DNA of 5,628 nt from a bacterium. Lineage in GTDB: Bacteria; JAUVQV01; DATDCY01. The stretch is taken from positions 1 through 5,628 of the forward strand of contig DATDCY010000051.1 in assembly GCA_036524115.1 (NCBI GenBank), read 5' to 3'. The translations under genes were made by a program, and so were the position numbers. A model generated the notes under the pieces. The model saw only the letters and a list, made by a program, of their open reading frames with translations, was not told the origin of the DNA and ran no database searches. Shown in pieces: positions 1-5,628 of this stretch (the stretch's first letter is position 1; each line of letters starts with the position of its first letter).

Positions 1-1061
1 AGCATGCCACCGCCGAGCTGGTCCAGCCGCGCGCGGATGCCGAAGAGCCCGAGACTCTCCTTCTTGCCGGCGTCCGGCAGGCCCCCGTCGAAACCGCGCC
101 CCTCGTCCGAGACCTCGATGCTCAAGCAGTCGCGCGCGCCGTGGCCCAGCCGCACCTGGGCCCGGTCCGTGCCCGCGTGCTTCACGACGTTCAGCAGCAG
201 CTCGCGCACGGACTGGAAGAGCAGGACGCGAACGCTCTCGTCCTCGACGTTGGCGTCCTCCTGGGCCTGCACGACGACCTGCAGCCCGTGCTCGGCCCGC
301 ATCTGCTGTGCCAGCCAGCGCAGGGCCGCGGCGAACGAGCCCTCGTAGAGCACCGGCGCGCTGATCTCCGCCGTCAGCGAGCGGGACGCCTCGATGGCGG
401 CGCCGACCTGGTCCTCGATCGTGTGCAGCTCGGCGCGCAGCGGCTGGCCCTTCGGCGACATCTGCAGCATGCCCAGCCCGAGCCGCGCGCCGACGAGAAT
501 CTGCTGGAGATGGTCGTGGAGCCGCACCGCCATGCGCCGGCGCTCGCGCTGCTCGGCCAGGATCAGCTCCGAGGCCAGCTCGCGCAGCTGCGCGGTGCGC
601 TGCCGGACCTTGTCCTCCAGCTCGACGTTCGCGCGCCGCATCATCTCCTCAGCCCGCTGGCGCAGGATCGCGTACATGATGACCCGGGAGACGATCCTGC
701 CGGTCAGCCGGCCCTTGAGCAGGTAGTCCTGGACGCCGAGGTCGACCGCCGCCGCCGCCAGCTCCTCGTCCAGGGTCCCCGTGACGATCACGATCGGCAC
801 GTGGGGCCACTCGCCCCGGATGCGCCGGATCCCGTCGAGCCCCGAGCTGTCCGGCAGCGAAAGGTCCATGAGCAGCACGTCGAAGGCGCCGTGGTGCAGG
901 CATTCGAGCGCCTGCTCCAGGGTCCTGGCCCAGGTCACGGACTGGCCGGCCGGAAATTCCCCGGCCAGGGCGATCGCGAGCAGCTCGGCGTCCGTCGCCG
1001 AGTCCTCCACGGTGAGAATGTGCAGCGGCCCCCGGATCAGATCCTTGAGGTGCGGACTCAC
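1..1061 (-). CDS. Receiver-HisKA_3-HATPase hybrid kinase, C-terminus cut by window edge
   Basis: This gene encodes a soluble two-component protein with an N-terminal receiver fused to a NarL/DesK-type histidine kinase; 353 residues are visible. The receiver (about 13-130) has the acidic pair E19-D20, phosphoacceptor D66 in LLMDLSLPD, T94 in IVTGT and K116 in YLLKG. A charged helix (about 135-170) leads to the HisKA_3 H-box, ERRRMAVRLHDHLQQ, with phospho-accepting H182. The HATPase part shows the N-box RELLLNVVKHAG (N291), the G1 box SDEGRGFD (319-325) and GLFGIRARLDQLGG (338-351). The sequence stops there, so roughly 20-40 residues are missing. No membrane segment or signal peptide is seen. 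The start is taken as GTG at 1061 because the receiver begins a few residues later. The frame is open further upstream (GTG at 1175, TTG near 1098), but that stretch is low-complexity Arg/Gly/Ala coding. No clear Shine-Dalgarno sequence precedes 1061. It is transcribed divergently from the CheB/CheR gene. The domain call is firm; substrate and partner are unknown. Confidence 0.9.
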   Translation of the reverse strand, partial: MSPHLKDLIRGPLHILTVEDSATDAELLAIALAGEFPAGQSVTWARTLEQALECLHHGAFDVLLMDLSLPDSSGLDGIRRIRGEWPHVPIVIVTGTLDEELAAAAVDLGVQDYLLKGRLTGRIVSRVIMYAILRQRAEEMMRRANVELEDKVRQRTAQLRELASELILAEQRERRRMAVRLHDHLQQILVGARLGLGMLQMSPKGQPLRAELHTIEDQVGAAIEASRSLTAEISAPVLYEGSFAAALRWLAQQMRAEHGLQVVVQAQEDANVEDESVRVLLFQSVRELLLNVVKHAGTDRAQVRLGHGARDCLSIEVSDEGRGFDGGLPDAGKKESLGLFGIRARLDQLGGGM

Positions 1062-1122
1062 CGGAGTTGGATAGCACGCCCCGCCCCGGGCTTGCAAGGG
1101 GCCCGCGGCGCGGCTCCCCGAC

Positions 1123-1143
1123 CGGCGGCCGCGCGCGCCGCCG
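1123..1143. repeat. GC-only inverted repeat in the divergent intergenic region
   Basis: CGGCGGC (1123-1129) and GCCGCCG (1137-1143) are perfect reverse complements around a 7-base CGCGCGC loop. The repeat lies 13 bases upstream of the proposed -35 hexamer of the rightward gene and about 60 bases upstream of the leftward start. It could be an operator or a hairpin in a leftward leader. In DNA this GC-rich, short palindromes arise easily by chance, so the functional reading is weak. Confidence 0.3.
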
Positions 1144-1156
1144 CACCTCCCCGCGC

Positions 1157-1185
1157 TTGACTCCCCCGGAACCACGCCGTAGTAT
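1157..1185 (+). promoter_or_regulatory. Putative sigma70-type promoter for the CheB/CheR operon
   Basis: A TTGACT hexamer at 1157-1162 (5 of 6 matches to TTGACA) and TAGTAT at 1180-1185 (4 of 6 to TATAAT, with the key T1, A2 and T6 kept) are separated by exactly 17 bases. They lie in a locally AT-richer patch of otherwise GC-saturated DNA. Transcription would begin near 1192, giving a leader of about 50 nt before the ATG at 1242. This is a motif match only; sigma-factor specificity in this organism is unknown. Confidence 0.55.
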
Positions 1186-1228
1186 TTGAGATTACAGGGC
1201 TTCTTGGTCATTCGTCGCCGTCGTCAGC

Positions 1229-1235
1229 GGGGGGA
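1229..1235 (+). promoter_or_regulatory. Ribosome binding site of the CheB/CheR-PAS gene
   Basis: A GGGGGGA purine run ends six bases before the ATG at 1242, a suitable Shine-Dalgarno spacing. It supports ATG 1242 as the start. The encoded protein then has a short basic tail of about 30 residues before the CheB domain begins at HIVGIGASAGG. Confidence 0.6.
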
Positions 1236-1241
1236 ACGCGA

Positions 1242-4205
1242 ATGTCGGCACAGGCGAAGAAATCCGTCCCGGCGCGCGCTGAGGAGAAGGCCGCGCGGGC
1301 GACCGGGGCGAGAAGCCCCCGCGGGCCCAGTCACATCGTCGGCATCGGCGCGTCCGCCGGAGGGCTCGAAGCGTTCGAGAAGTTCTTCCAGAACATGCCG
1401 CCGGACAGCGGGCTGGCCTTCGTGCTCGTGCCCCACCTGGACCCGACGCACAAGAGCATCATGACCGAGCTGCTCGAGCGCTACACGAAGATGCCGGTGC
1501 AGCAGGCCGAGGGCGGCATGAAGGTGTCGCCCAACCGCATCTACGTCATCCCGCCGAACAAGGAGCTGTCGATCCTCAACGGCGCGCTGATGCTCCTCGA
1601 GCCGAAGGAGGTGCGGGGGCTGCGCCACCCGATCGACTCGTTCTTCCGCGCCCTGGCCGCGGACCAGAAGGAGCGGGCGATCTGCGTCGTGCTCTCGGGC
1701 ACGGGGACCGAGGGGACGCTGGGCCTGCGCGCGATAAAGGGCGAGGGCGGGCTCGTCATCGTCCAGGACCCGGCGACCGCGAAGTACGACGGCATGCCCA
1801 CGAGCGCCGTGGCGACGGGCATTGCCGACTACGTCCTGGCCCCGGAGAAGATGCCGGAGCGGCTGCTGGAGTACGTGCACCACGCCCCGGGGCGGCCGCT
1901 GCCGGCGCCGCCGGAGGCCAAACCCGCCGACCTGCTCCAGAAGATCTTCATCCTCATCCGCGTCCAGACCGGGCACGACTTCTCCCAATACAAGCAGAAC
2001 ACGGTCATGCGCCGCATCGAGCGGCGCATGGCCATCCACCAGGTCGAGGACCTCGAGGGCTACGCGGCGTACCTGCGCAACAATCCGCACGAGATCGAGG
2101 AGCTCTTCAAGGAGCTGCTCATCCGCGTCACGAACTTCTTCCGCGAGCCCGAGGCCTTCGCCGTCCTCCAGGACAAGGTCCTCCCCCTGCTGTTCAAGGA
2201 CCGCGCCGAGGACGCGCCGCTGCGCGTCTGGGTCCCCGGCTGCTGCACCGGCGAGGAGGCCTACTCGATCGCCATCCTCTTCCTCGAGCACCTCCGCAAG
2301 TCCCGCATCAGGCAGAAGGTCCAGATCTTCGCCACCGACATCGACATCGGGGCCATCGAGACCGCCCGGGCCGGCGTCTACCCCGAAAGCATCACCGTGG
2401 ACGTCTCGCCCGAGCGGCTGGCGCGCTTCTTCGTCAAGCACGGCACCAGCTACAAGATCAAGGAGGAGGTCCGCGAGATCGTCGTCTTCGCCGTCCAGAG
2501 CGTCATCAAGGACCCGCCCTTCTCCAAGGTCGACCTCGTCAGCTGCCGCAACCTGCTGATCTACCTCAGCACCGAGCTGCAGCGGCGGATCATCCCGCTC
2601 TTCCATTACGCCCTGGCCCCCGAGGGCTTCCTGCTCCTCGGCTCCTCCGAGTCCGTCGGCGAGGCCACCGACCTCTTCGCGGTCGTGGACAAGAAGTGGA
2701 AGGTCTTCAGGTCCCGCAGGCTCGACGCGGCGGCCCAGCTGCCGCCCGAGGTCCGGTTCCCGCTCGCCCTGGAGAAGGGGCCGCGCTCGGAACTGGCGCG
2801 CGAGCCGCGCAAGCCGGGCGAGACGACCGTCGCCGAGCTGACCACGCGCCTGCTCCTCGAGCACTACTCCCCGCCCTGCGCCCTCGTCAACGAGCGGGGC
2901 GACATCCTCTACGTCCACGGGAGGACGGGCAAGTACCTCGAGCCGGCCCCGGGCAAGGCGACGCTGAACATCCTCGACATGGCGCGCGAGGGCCTGCGCC
3001 TGGAGCTGCGCACGGCCCTGCGCAAGACGCACGCCCGCAAGACCGACCAGGTCATCGAGGGGGTCCAGGTGCGCACCGACACCGGCTATCGCACCGTGAA
3101 CATCGGGCTGCGCTACGTCAAGCAGCCCGAGTATCTGCAGGGGCTCGTCCTCGTGGTGTTCCACGACGTGCGCCAGCCGAAGGCCGCCAGGGGCGGGGCC
3201 CGGGTGCCCGGCGCGCGCGACCGCATGGGCGCGCGGGTGCGGGAGCTGGAGTTCGAGCTCAAGGGCACGCGCGAGCACCTCCAGACCGTGATCGAGGAGC
3301 AGGAGACCACCAACGAGGAGCTCAAGTCGATGAACGAGGAGCTGCAGTCCTCGAACGAGGAGCTGCAGAGCACGAACGAGGAGCTGGAGACCTCCAAGGA
3401 GGAGCTGCAGTCGGTCAACGAGGAGCTGGTCACGGTCAACTCCGAGCTGCAGAACAAGATCGACGAGCTTTCCCAGATCAACAACGACATGAGCAACCTG
3501 CTGGCGAGCACGCAGATCGCGACGATCTTCCTGGACAGCGAGCTGAAGATCAAGCGCTTCACGCCGGCGATGATCGACGTCTTCAACCTGATCCAGGGGG
3601 ACATCGGGCGCCCCTTGAGCGACATCGTCGCCAAGATCGATTACCCGGACCTGGTCCGCGACGCCGAGTCGGTGATCCGCACGCTGAGCTCGGTCGAGAA
3701 GCTGACCGCGGCGCCCGGCGGCCGCTGGTTCCTCGCGCGGATCATCCCGTACCGAACCGGCGGCAACGTCATCGACGGCGTCGTCCTGACCTTCACCGAC
3801 GTCACGGAGCAGCGCACCGCGCAGGAGGTGCTGCGCGAGACCAACTCGGCCCTGGGCATCGTGGAGACGCTCACCCAGCCGCTGCTGGCGCTCGACGGCG
3901 ACTTCCGCGTGCTCTTCGCGAACAAGGCCTTCCTCGGCGCGATCGCGGCGGGCCCGGAGGCCGTGCTGGGCCACTCGCTCTTCGAGCTCGATGGCGGCGC
4001 GTGGAAGGACGCGGGCCTGCGCGAGCGCCTGCGCCGGCTGAGCGAGGACGGCGTCGCCTTCGAGGGGTTCGTCCTGGACCGCGACCTGCCCCGGATCGGC
4101 CGCCGGCGGCTGCTGGTGGCCGGCCGCCAGATCCGCGACGCGCGTCTGCCGTCCGACCGGCTGCTGCTGGCGATCGAGGATGTCACCGGCCGCACGGAAG
4201 ACTAG
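1242..4205 (+). CDS. CheB methylesterase-CheR methyltransferase-PAS fusion protein
   Basis: This 987-residue cytoplasmic protein joins both receptor-adaptation enzyme types of chemotaxis-like systems to sensory modules. CheB esterase/deamidase domain, about 31-212: nucleophile S38 in GIGASAGG and H65 in VPHLDP. The usual catalytic Asp position reads E157 in SGTGTEGT. A Pro-rich linker (213-228) leads to CheR, about 229-490: an N-terminal helical part ending in LLIRVTNFFREPEAF, the SAM-binding motif VPGCCTGEEAYS (331-342), FATDID (363-368) and SCRNLLIYL (434-442). Next come a PAS-like domain (about 538-643), a long coiled coil (about 662-750, with perfect heptads at 691-746), a PAS domain (about 751-857, ending in TFTDVTEQR) and a third PAS domain (about 866-982, ending in AIEDVTGR). 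There is no receiver before CheB, no HisKA/HATPase and no membrane segment. In this family CheR uses S-adenosylmethionine to methylate glutamates and CheB reverses this, but the real targets here are unknown. The start ATG has a good ribosome binding site. The end overlaps the next kinase gene. Confidence 0.95.
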   Translation: MSAQAKKSVPARAEEKAARATGARSPRGPSHIVGIGASAGGLEAFEKFFQNMPPDSGLAFVLVPHLDPTHKSIMTELLERYTKMPVQQAEGGMKVSPNRIYVIPPNKELSILNGALMLLEPKEVRGLRHPIDSFFRALAADQKERAICVVLSGTGTEGTLGLRAIKGEGGLVIVQDPATAKYDGMPTSAVATGIADYVLAPEKMPERLLEYVHHAPGRPLPAPPEAKPADLLQKIFILIRVQTGHDFSQYKQNTVMRRIERRMAIHQVEDLEGYAAYLRNNPHEIEELFKELLIRVTNFFREPEAFAVLQDKVLPLLFKDRAEDAPLRVWVPGCCTGEEAYSIAILFLEHLRKSRIRQKVQIFATDIDIGAIETARAGVYPESITVDVSPERLARFFVKHGTSYKIKEEVREIVVFAVQSVIKDPPFSKVDLVSCRNLLIYLSTELQRRIIPLFHYALAPEGFLLLGSSESVGEATDLFAVVDKKWKVFRSRRLDAAAQLPPEVRFPLALEKGPRSELAREPRKPGETTVAELTTRLLLEHYSPPCALVNERGDILYVHGRTGKYLEPAPGKATLNILDMAREGLRLELRTALRKTHARKTDQVIEGVQVRTDTGYRTVNIGLRYVKQPEYLQGLVLVVFHDVRQPKAARGGARVPGARDRMGARVRELEFELKGTREHLQTVIEEQETTNEELKSMNEELQSSNEELQSTNEELETSKEELQSVNEELVTVNSELQNKIDELSQINNDMSNLLASTQIATIFLDSELKIKRFTPAMIDVFNLIQGDIGRPLSDIVAKIDYPDLVRDAESVIRTLSSVEKLTAAPGGRWFLARIIPYRTGGNVIDGVVLTFTDVTEQRTAQEVLRETNSALGIVETLTQPLLALDGDFRVLFANKAFLGAIAAGPEAVLGHSLFELDGGAWKDAGLRERLRRLSEDGVAFEGFVLDRDLPRIGRRRLLVAGRQIRDARLPSDRLLLAIEDVTGRTED
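3312..3479 (+). repeat. Eight tandem 21-nt heptad units encoding a signalling coiled coil
   Basis: Within the CheB/CheR-PAS gene, residues 691-746 form eight seven-residue units of the type NEELQSS. Each has Leu at the fourth position (694, 701, 708, 715, 722, 729, 736, 743) and mostly Asn at the first (exceptions K719 and I740). At DNA level the first four units, and less strictly the later ones, begin AACGAGGAGCT. Placing Asn at a and Leu at d gives an unbroken parallel coiled coil between the first PAS domain and the second. This is a protein-level structural repeat, not a mobile or CRISPR repeat. Confidence 0.85.
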
Positions 4206-5628
4206 GAAGACGGGCGGCGCGGGCGCCGCGCCGGCATCCCCCCCGGGACGCCGGCCGGACGCGCGCGCCGCCGCGACGGTGCGGCGCCTCGAGGACGAGC
4301 TCGCGGGCGCCGCGACCGAGCTGGCGGCGCTGCGCTCCGACTACGCCAGCCGCCGCACGGCCCTCGACGCCCGCTGCGCGGAGATGGAGGTCGCCCGCGA
4401 CCGCTTCGAGGCGCTGTACGACCTCTCGCCCACGGGCTTCCTCACGGTGGCCCGCGACTCGGTCATCCTCGAGGCGAACACCGCGGCGATCGAGCTGCTC
4501 GGCGCCAGGCGGCTGGGCCTGCGGCAGCGCACGCTCGCCGAGTTCGTCGTCCGCGCGCACCGCAAGGACCTTCGCGCATACCTCGAGCAATGCTTCGCCG
4601 GCGACGCGGTGTCCTTCGCCGAACTCTGGCTGCAGCGCGCAGACGGAACGCGTTTCCACGCGCTGCTCCAGAGCCGGCTCACCCCCGGGGACGTCGAGCG
4701 GAAGAGTTGCCGGATCTCCCTCTGGGACAACACGGAACGCTGGGAGGCGATCGAGGCACTGCGCGCGTCCGAGGCCCGCTACCACGCCCTGGCCAACGAG
4801 CTGGCCCGCGCCCGCGAGGAATCCGACCGCCGGGCCGCCGAGGCCGAATCGGGCCGCAAGCGGCTCGAGCACTCGAATCGCGAGCTCGAGCGCTCGAATC
4901 GCGACCTCGAGCAATTCGCCGGGATCGTGGCGCACGACCTGCGGGAGCCGTTGCGCGCGATCGTCGGCTTCTCGGAGCTGCTGCGCGAGCGGATCGGGGC
5001 GCAGCTCGACGCCACGTCCGCCGGATACCTCCAGCACGTCGGGCAGGCCGCGGCGTCCATGCAGCGGCTCCTCGACGACCTGCTGCTCTTCTGCCGCGCC
5101 GACCGCCCTCGCAACCGCCTCGGCGTCACGGACCTGAACCTGGCGCTCGGCAAGGCGCTGCTGAACCTGCGGGCGCTCGTCGAGGAGACCGCCGCCGCCG
5201 TGTCGCAGGAGCGCCTGCCGACGGTGGCCGCCGACGAGACGCAGATGGTGCAGCTCCTGCAGAACCTGGTCTCCAACGCCATCAAGTTCCGCCGCGAGGG
5301 TCCCCCCCGCATCCACCTGACCGCCGAGACCCGCAGGGACGAGGAGATCATCGGCATCCGCGACGAGGGCATCGGCATCCCCCCCGGGCAGTCCGAACGG
5401 ATCTTCCAGATCTTCACGCGGCTGCACGGCCGCGGGGGTCCGGAAGGCACCGGCATCGGCCTGGCGATCTGCCGCCGCATCCTCGAGCGCCACGGGGGGA
5501 GGATCTGGGTGGAGTCCCGGCCCGGGAAGGGCTCGACCTTCTTCTTCGCCCTGCCCCGCCCCGCGGATTCGGGGCTCGGCCCCGGCTTCTGCGAGCAGAC
5601 TCCCCCCCCCCCCCCCCCCCCCCCCCCC
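4180..5628 (+). CDS. PAS-HisKA-HATPase sensor histidine kinase, 3' end not in window
   Basis: This gene encodes a soluble sensor histidine kinase, in frame without a stop from ATG 4180 to the window end. In order: a basic Ala/Pro-rich tail (1-33), a short coiled coil (34-75), a PAS domain (about 74-188, DLSPTGFLTV near its start), a coiled coil (190-246), then HisKA with phosphoacceptor H252 in GIVAHDLREPLRAI. The HATPase domain shows N-box LLQNLVSNAIKF (N366), G1 IRDEGIGIP (D395, G397, G399), F-box ERIFQIF, G2 GTGIGLAI (423-430) and G3 GKGSTFFF (449-456). The ATPase fold is complete by about residue 459, so the true stop should lie close by. The codons from 5602 are a C homopolymer and untrustworthy. 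ATG 4180 overlaps the upstream gene by 26 bp; GTG 4279 (residue 34) is an alternative start, also before the PAS. The only purine motif, GAGG, abuts the ATG, so translational coupling is likely. It probably phosphorylates a receiver encoded elsewhere or the divergent receiver protein. Confidence 0.92.
   Translation, partial: MSPAARKTRKTGGAGAAPASPPGRRPDARAAATVRRLEDELAGAATELAALRSDYASRRTALDARCAEMEVARDRFEALYDLSPTGFLTVARDSVILEANTAAIELLGARRLGLRQRTLAEFVVRAHRKDLRAYLEQCFAGDAVSFAELWLQRADGTRFHALLQSRLTPGDVERKSCRISLWDNTERWEAIEALRASEARYHALANELARAREESDRRAAEAESGRKRLEHSNRELERSNRDLEQFAGIVAHDLREPLRAIVGFSELLRERIGAQLDATSAGYLQHVGQAAASMQRLLDDLLLFCRADRPRNRLGVTDLNLALGKALLNLRALVEETAAAVSQERLPTVAADETQMVQLLQNLVSNAIKFRREGPPRIHLTAETRRDEEIIGIRDEGIGIPPGQSERIFQIFTRLHGRGGPEGTGIGLAICRRILERHGGRIWVESRPGKGSTFFFALPRPADSGLGPGFCEQTPPPPPPPPP
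4864..4911 (+). repeat. Tandem 21-bp repeat encoding the helix before the kinase H-box
   Basis: Two consecutive 21-bp units, 4864-4884 and 4885-4905, match at 19 of 21 positions. A third partial unit, CTCGAG, follows at 4906-4911. They encode the heptads LEHSNRE and LERSNRD, then LE, immediately before the phosphoacceptor helix. The near identity at synonymous sites suggests a recent duplication or conversion of one heptad in the signalling helix. Change in whole heptads keeps the coiled-coil phase between PAS and HisKA. Confidence 0.75.
5602..5628. other. 27-base poly-C tract at the window end, probable artefact
   Basis: The last 27 bases are all C, directly after ACT at 5599-5601. Read in the kinase frame they would give nine prolines after the complete HATPase domain. 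No other homopolymer of this size occurs in the window. A pure homopolymer ending exactly at a sequence edge is the pattern left on the opposite strand by dark-cycle poly-G reads of two-colour sequencers, or by padding at a contig end. It should not be used to define the kinase C-terminus. Confidence 0.7.

Noticed and set aside
649-1146. A 165-codon minus-strand frame overlapping the receiver region.
   Set aside because: It is a Gly/Arg/Pro-rich shadow in a different frame from the real receiver and shows no receiver motifs.
1081-1150. GC-rich palindromic stretch considered as a rho-independent terminator.
   Set aside because: No T-tract follows the stem on either strand, and both flanking genes are transcribed away from this region, so no transcript should end here.
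141-1160. A 339-codon plus-strand frame opposite the receiver kinase.
   Set aside because: It is a Leu/Arg/Gln/Ala-rich shadow without domains, while the minus strand carries intact receiver, H-box, N-box and G-box motifs throughout.
3312-3479. Regular 21-nt repetition considered as a CRISPR-like or satellite array.
   Set aside because: The units are contiguous with no spacers, in frame, and encode coiled-coil heptads whose conserved positions are protein-level (Leu at d, Asn at a).
1224-3974. A 916-codon open frame on the minus strand, antisense to the CheB/CheR-PAS gene.
   Set aside because: Its product is low-complexity Leu/Asp/Arg/Gly/Val sequence with no recognisable domain. It mirrors the plus-strand codon pattern, and such long antisense frames are expected in very GC-rich genes. 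The plus strand encodes clear CheB, CheR and PAS motifs.
4206-4278. Possible short intergenic gap with a later kinase start at GTG 4279.
   Set aside because: The frame is open from ATG 4180, which lies further upstream in an arrangement typical of coupled genes. GTG 4279 has no better ribosome binding site, so it is kept only as an alternative start.
2696-5137. An 813-codon plus-strand frame spanning the junction of the two rightward genes, suggesting a fusion or overlapping gene.
   Set aside because: It is Arg/Ala/Pro/Gly-rich low-complexity sequence lying out of frame with both the PAS protein and the kinase, which hold all the conserved motifs.
4183-5493. A 436-codon minus-strand frame antisense to the downstream kinase.
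   Set aside because: There is no recognisable domain and its composition is that of a GC-rich antisense shadow. The plus-strand HisKA and HATPase motifs are complete.

Overview
The window is a compact, very GC-rich stretch (strong G/C preference at third codon positions) holding two and a half signal-transduction genes and almost nothing else. The composition, the CheB-CheR-PAS fusion and the soluble PAS histidine kinases suggest a high-GC Gram-negative environmental bacterium (for example a deltaproteobacterial, acidobacterial or similar lineage, possibly from a metagenome). The sequence does not allow a firmer placement.

Layout. Positions 1-1061, minus strand: a fused response-regulator/histidine kinase (receiver, coiled-coil linker, HisKA_3 dimerisation/phosphoacceptor domain, HATPase), cut off at the left window edge just after its G2 box. 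Positions 1062-1241: a divergent intergenic region with a good sigma70-type promoter and Shine-Dalgarno sequence for the rightward gene, and a GC-rich inverted repeat. Positions 1242-4205, plus strand: a 987-residue CheB methylesterase - CheR methyltransferase - PAS - long heptad coiled coil - PAS - PAS protein with no kinase domain of its own. Positions 4180-5628, plus strand: a PAS - coiled coil - HisKA - HATPase sensor kinase that overlaps the preceding gene by 26 bp and runs into the right edge. The last 27 bases are a pure C homopolymer that looks like a sequencing or assembly artefact.

How the parts may work together (inference). The CheB/CheR-PAS protein and the kinase together resemble the domain set found on one chain in large CheB/CheR-PAS-kinase hybrids, here divided between two tightly overlapping cistrons, so they probably form one signalling unit made in a coupled way. 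The divergent receiver-HisKA_3 protein could be its phosphorylation partner or a linked regulator. No chemoreceptor, CheA, CheW, flagellar gene or DNA-binding output regulator is visible, so a role in classical chemotaxis cannot be claimed. The architecture is a recognisable family rather than a wholly new system. The points most worth a second look are the Asp-to-Glu change in the CheB catalytic motif, the eight-heptad Asn/Leu signalling helix, the kinase split across overlapping genes, and the terminal poly-C.
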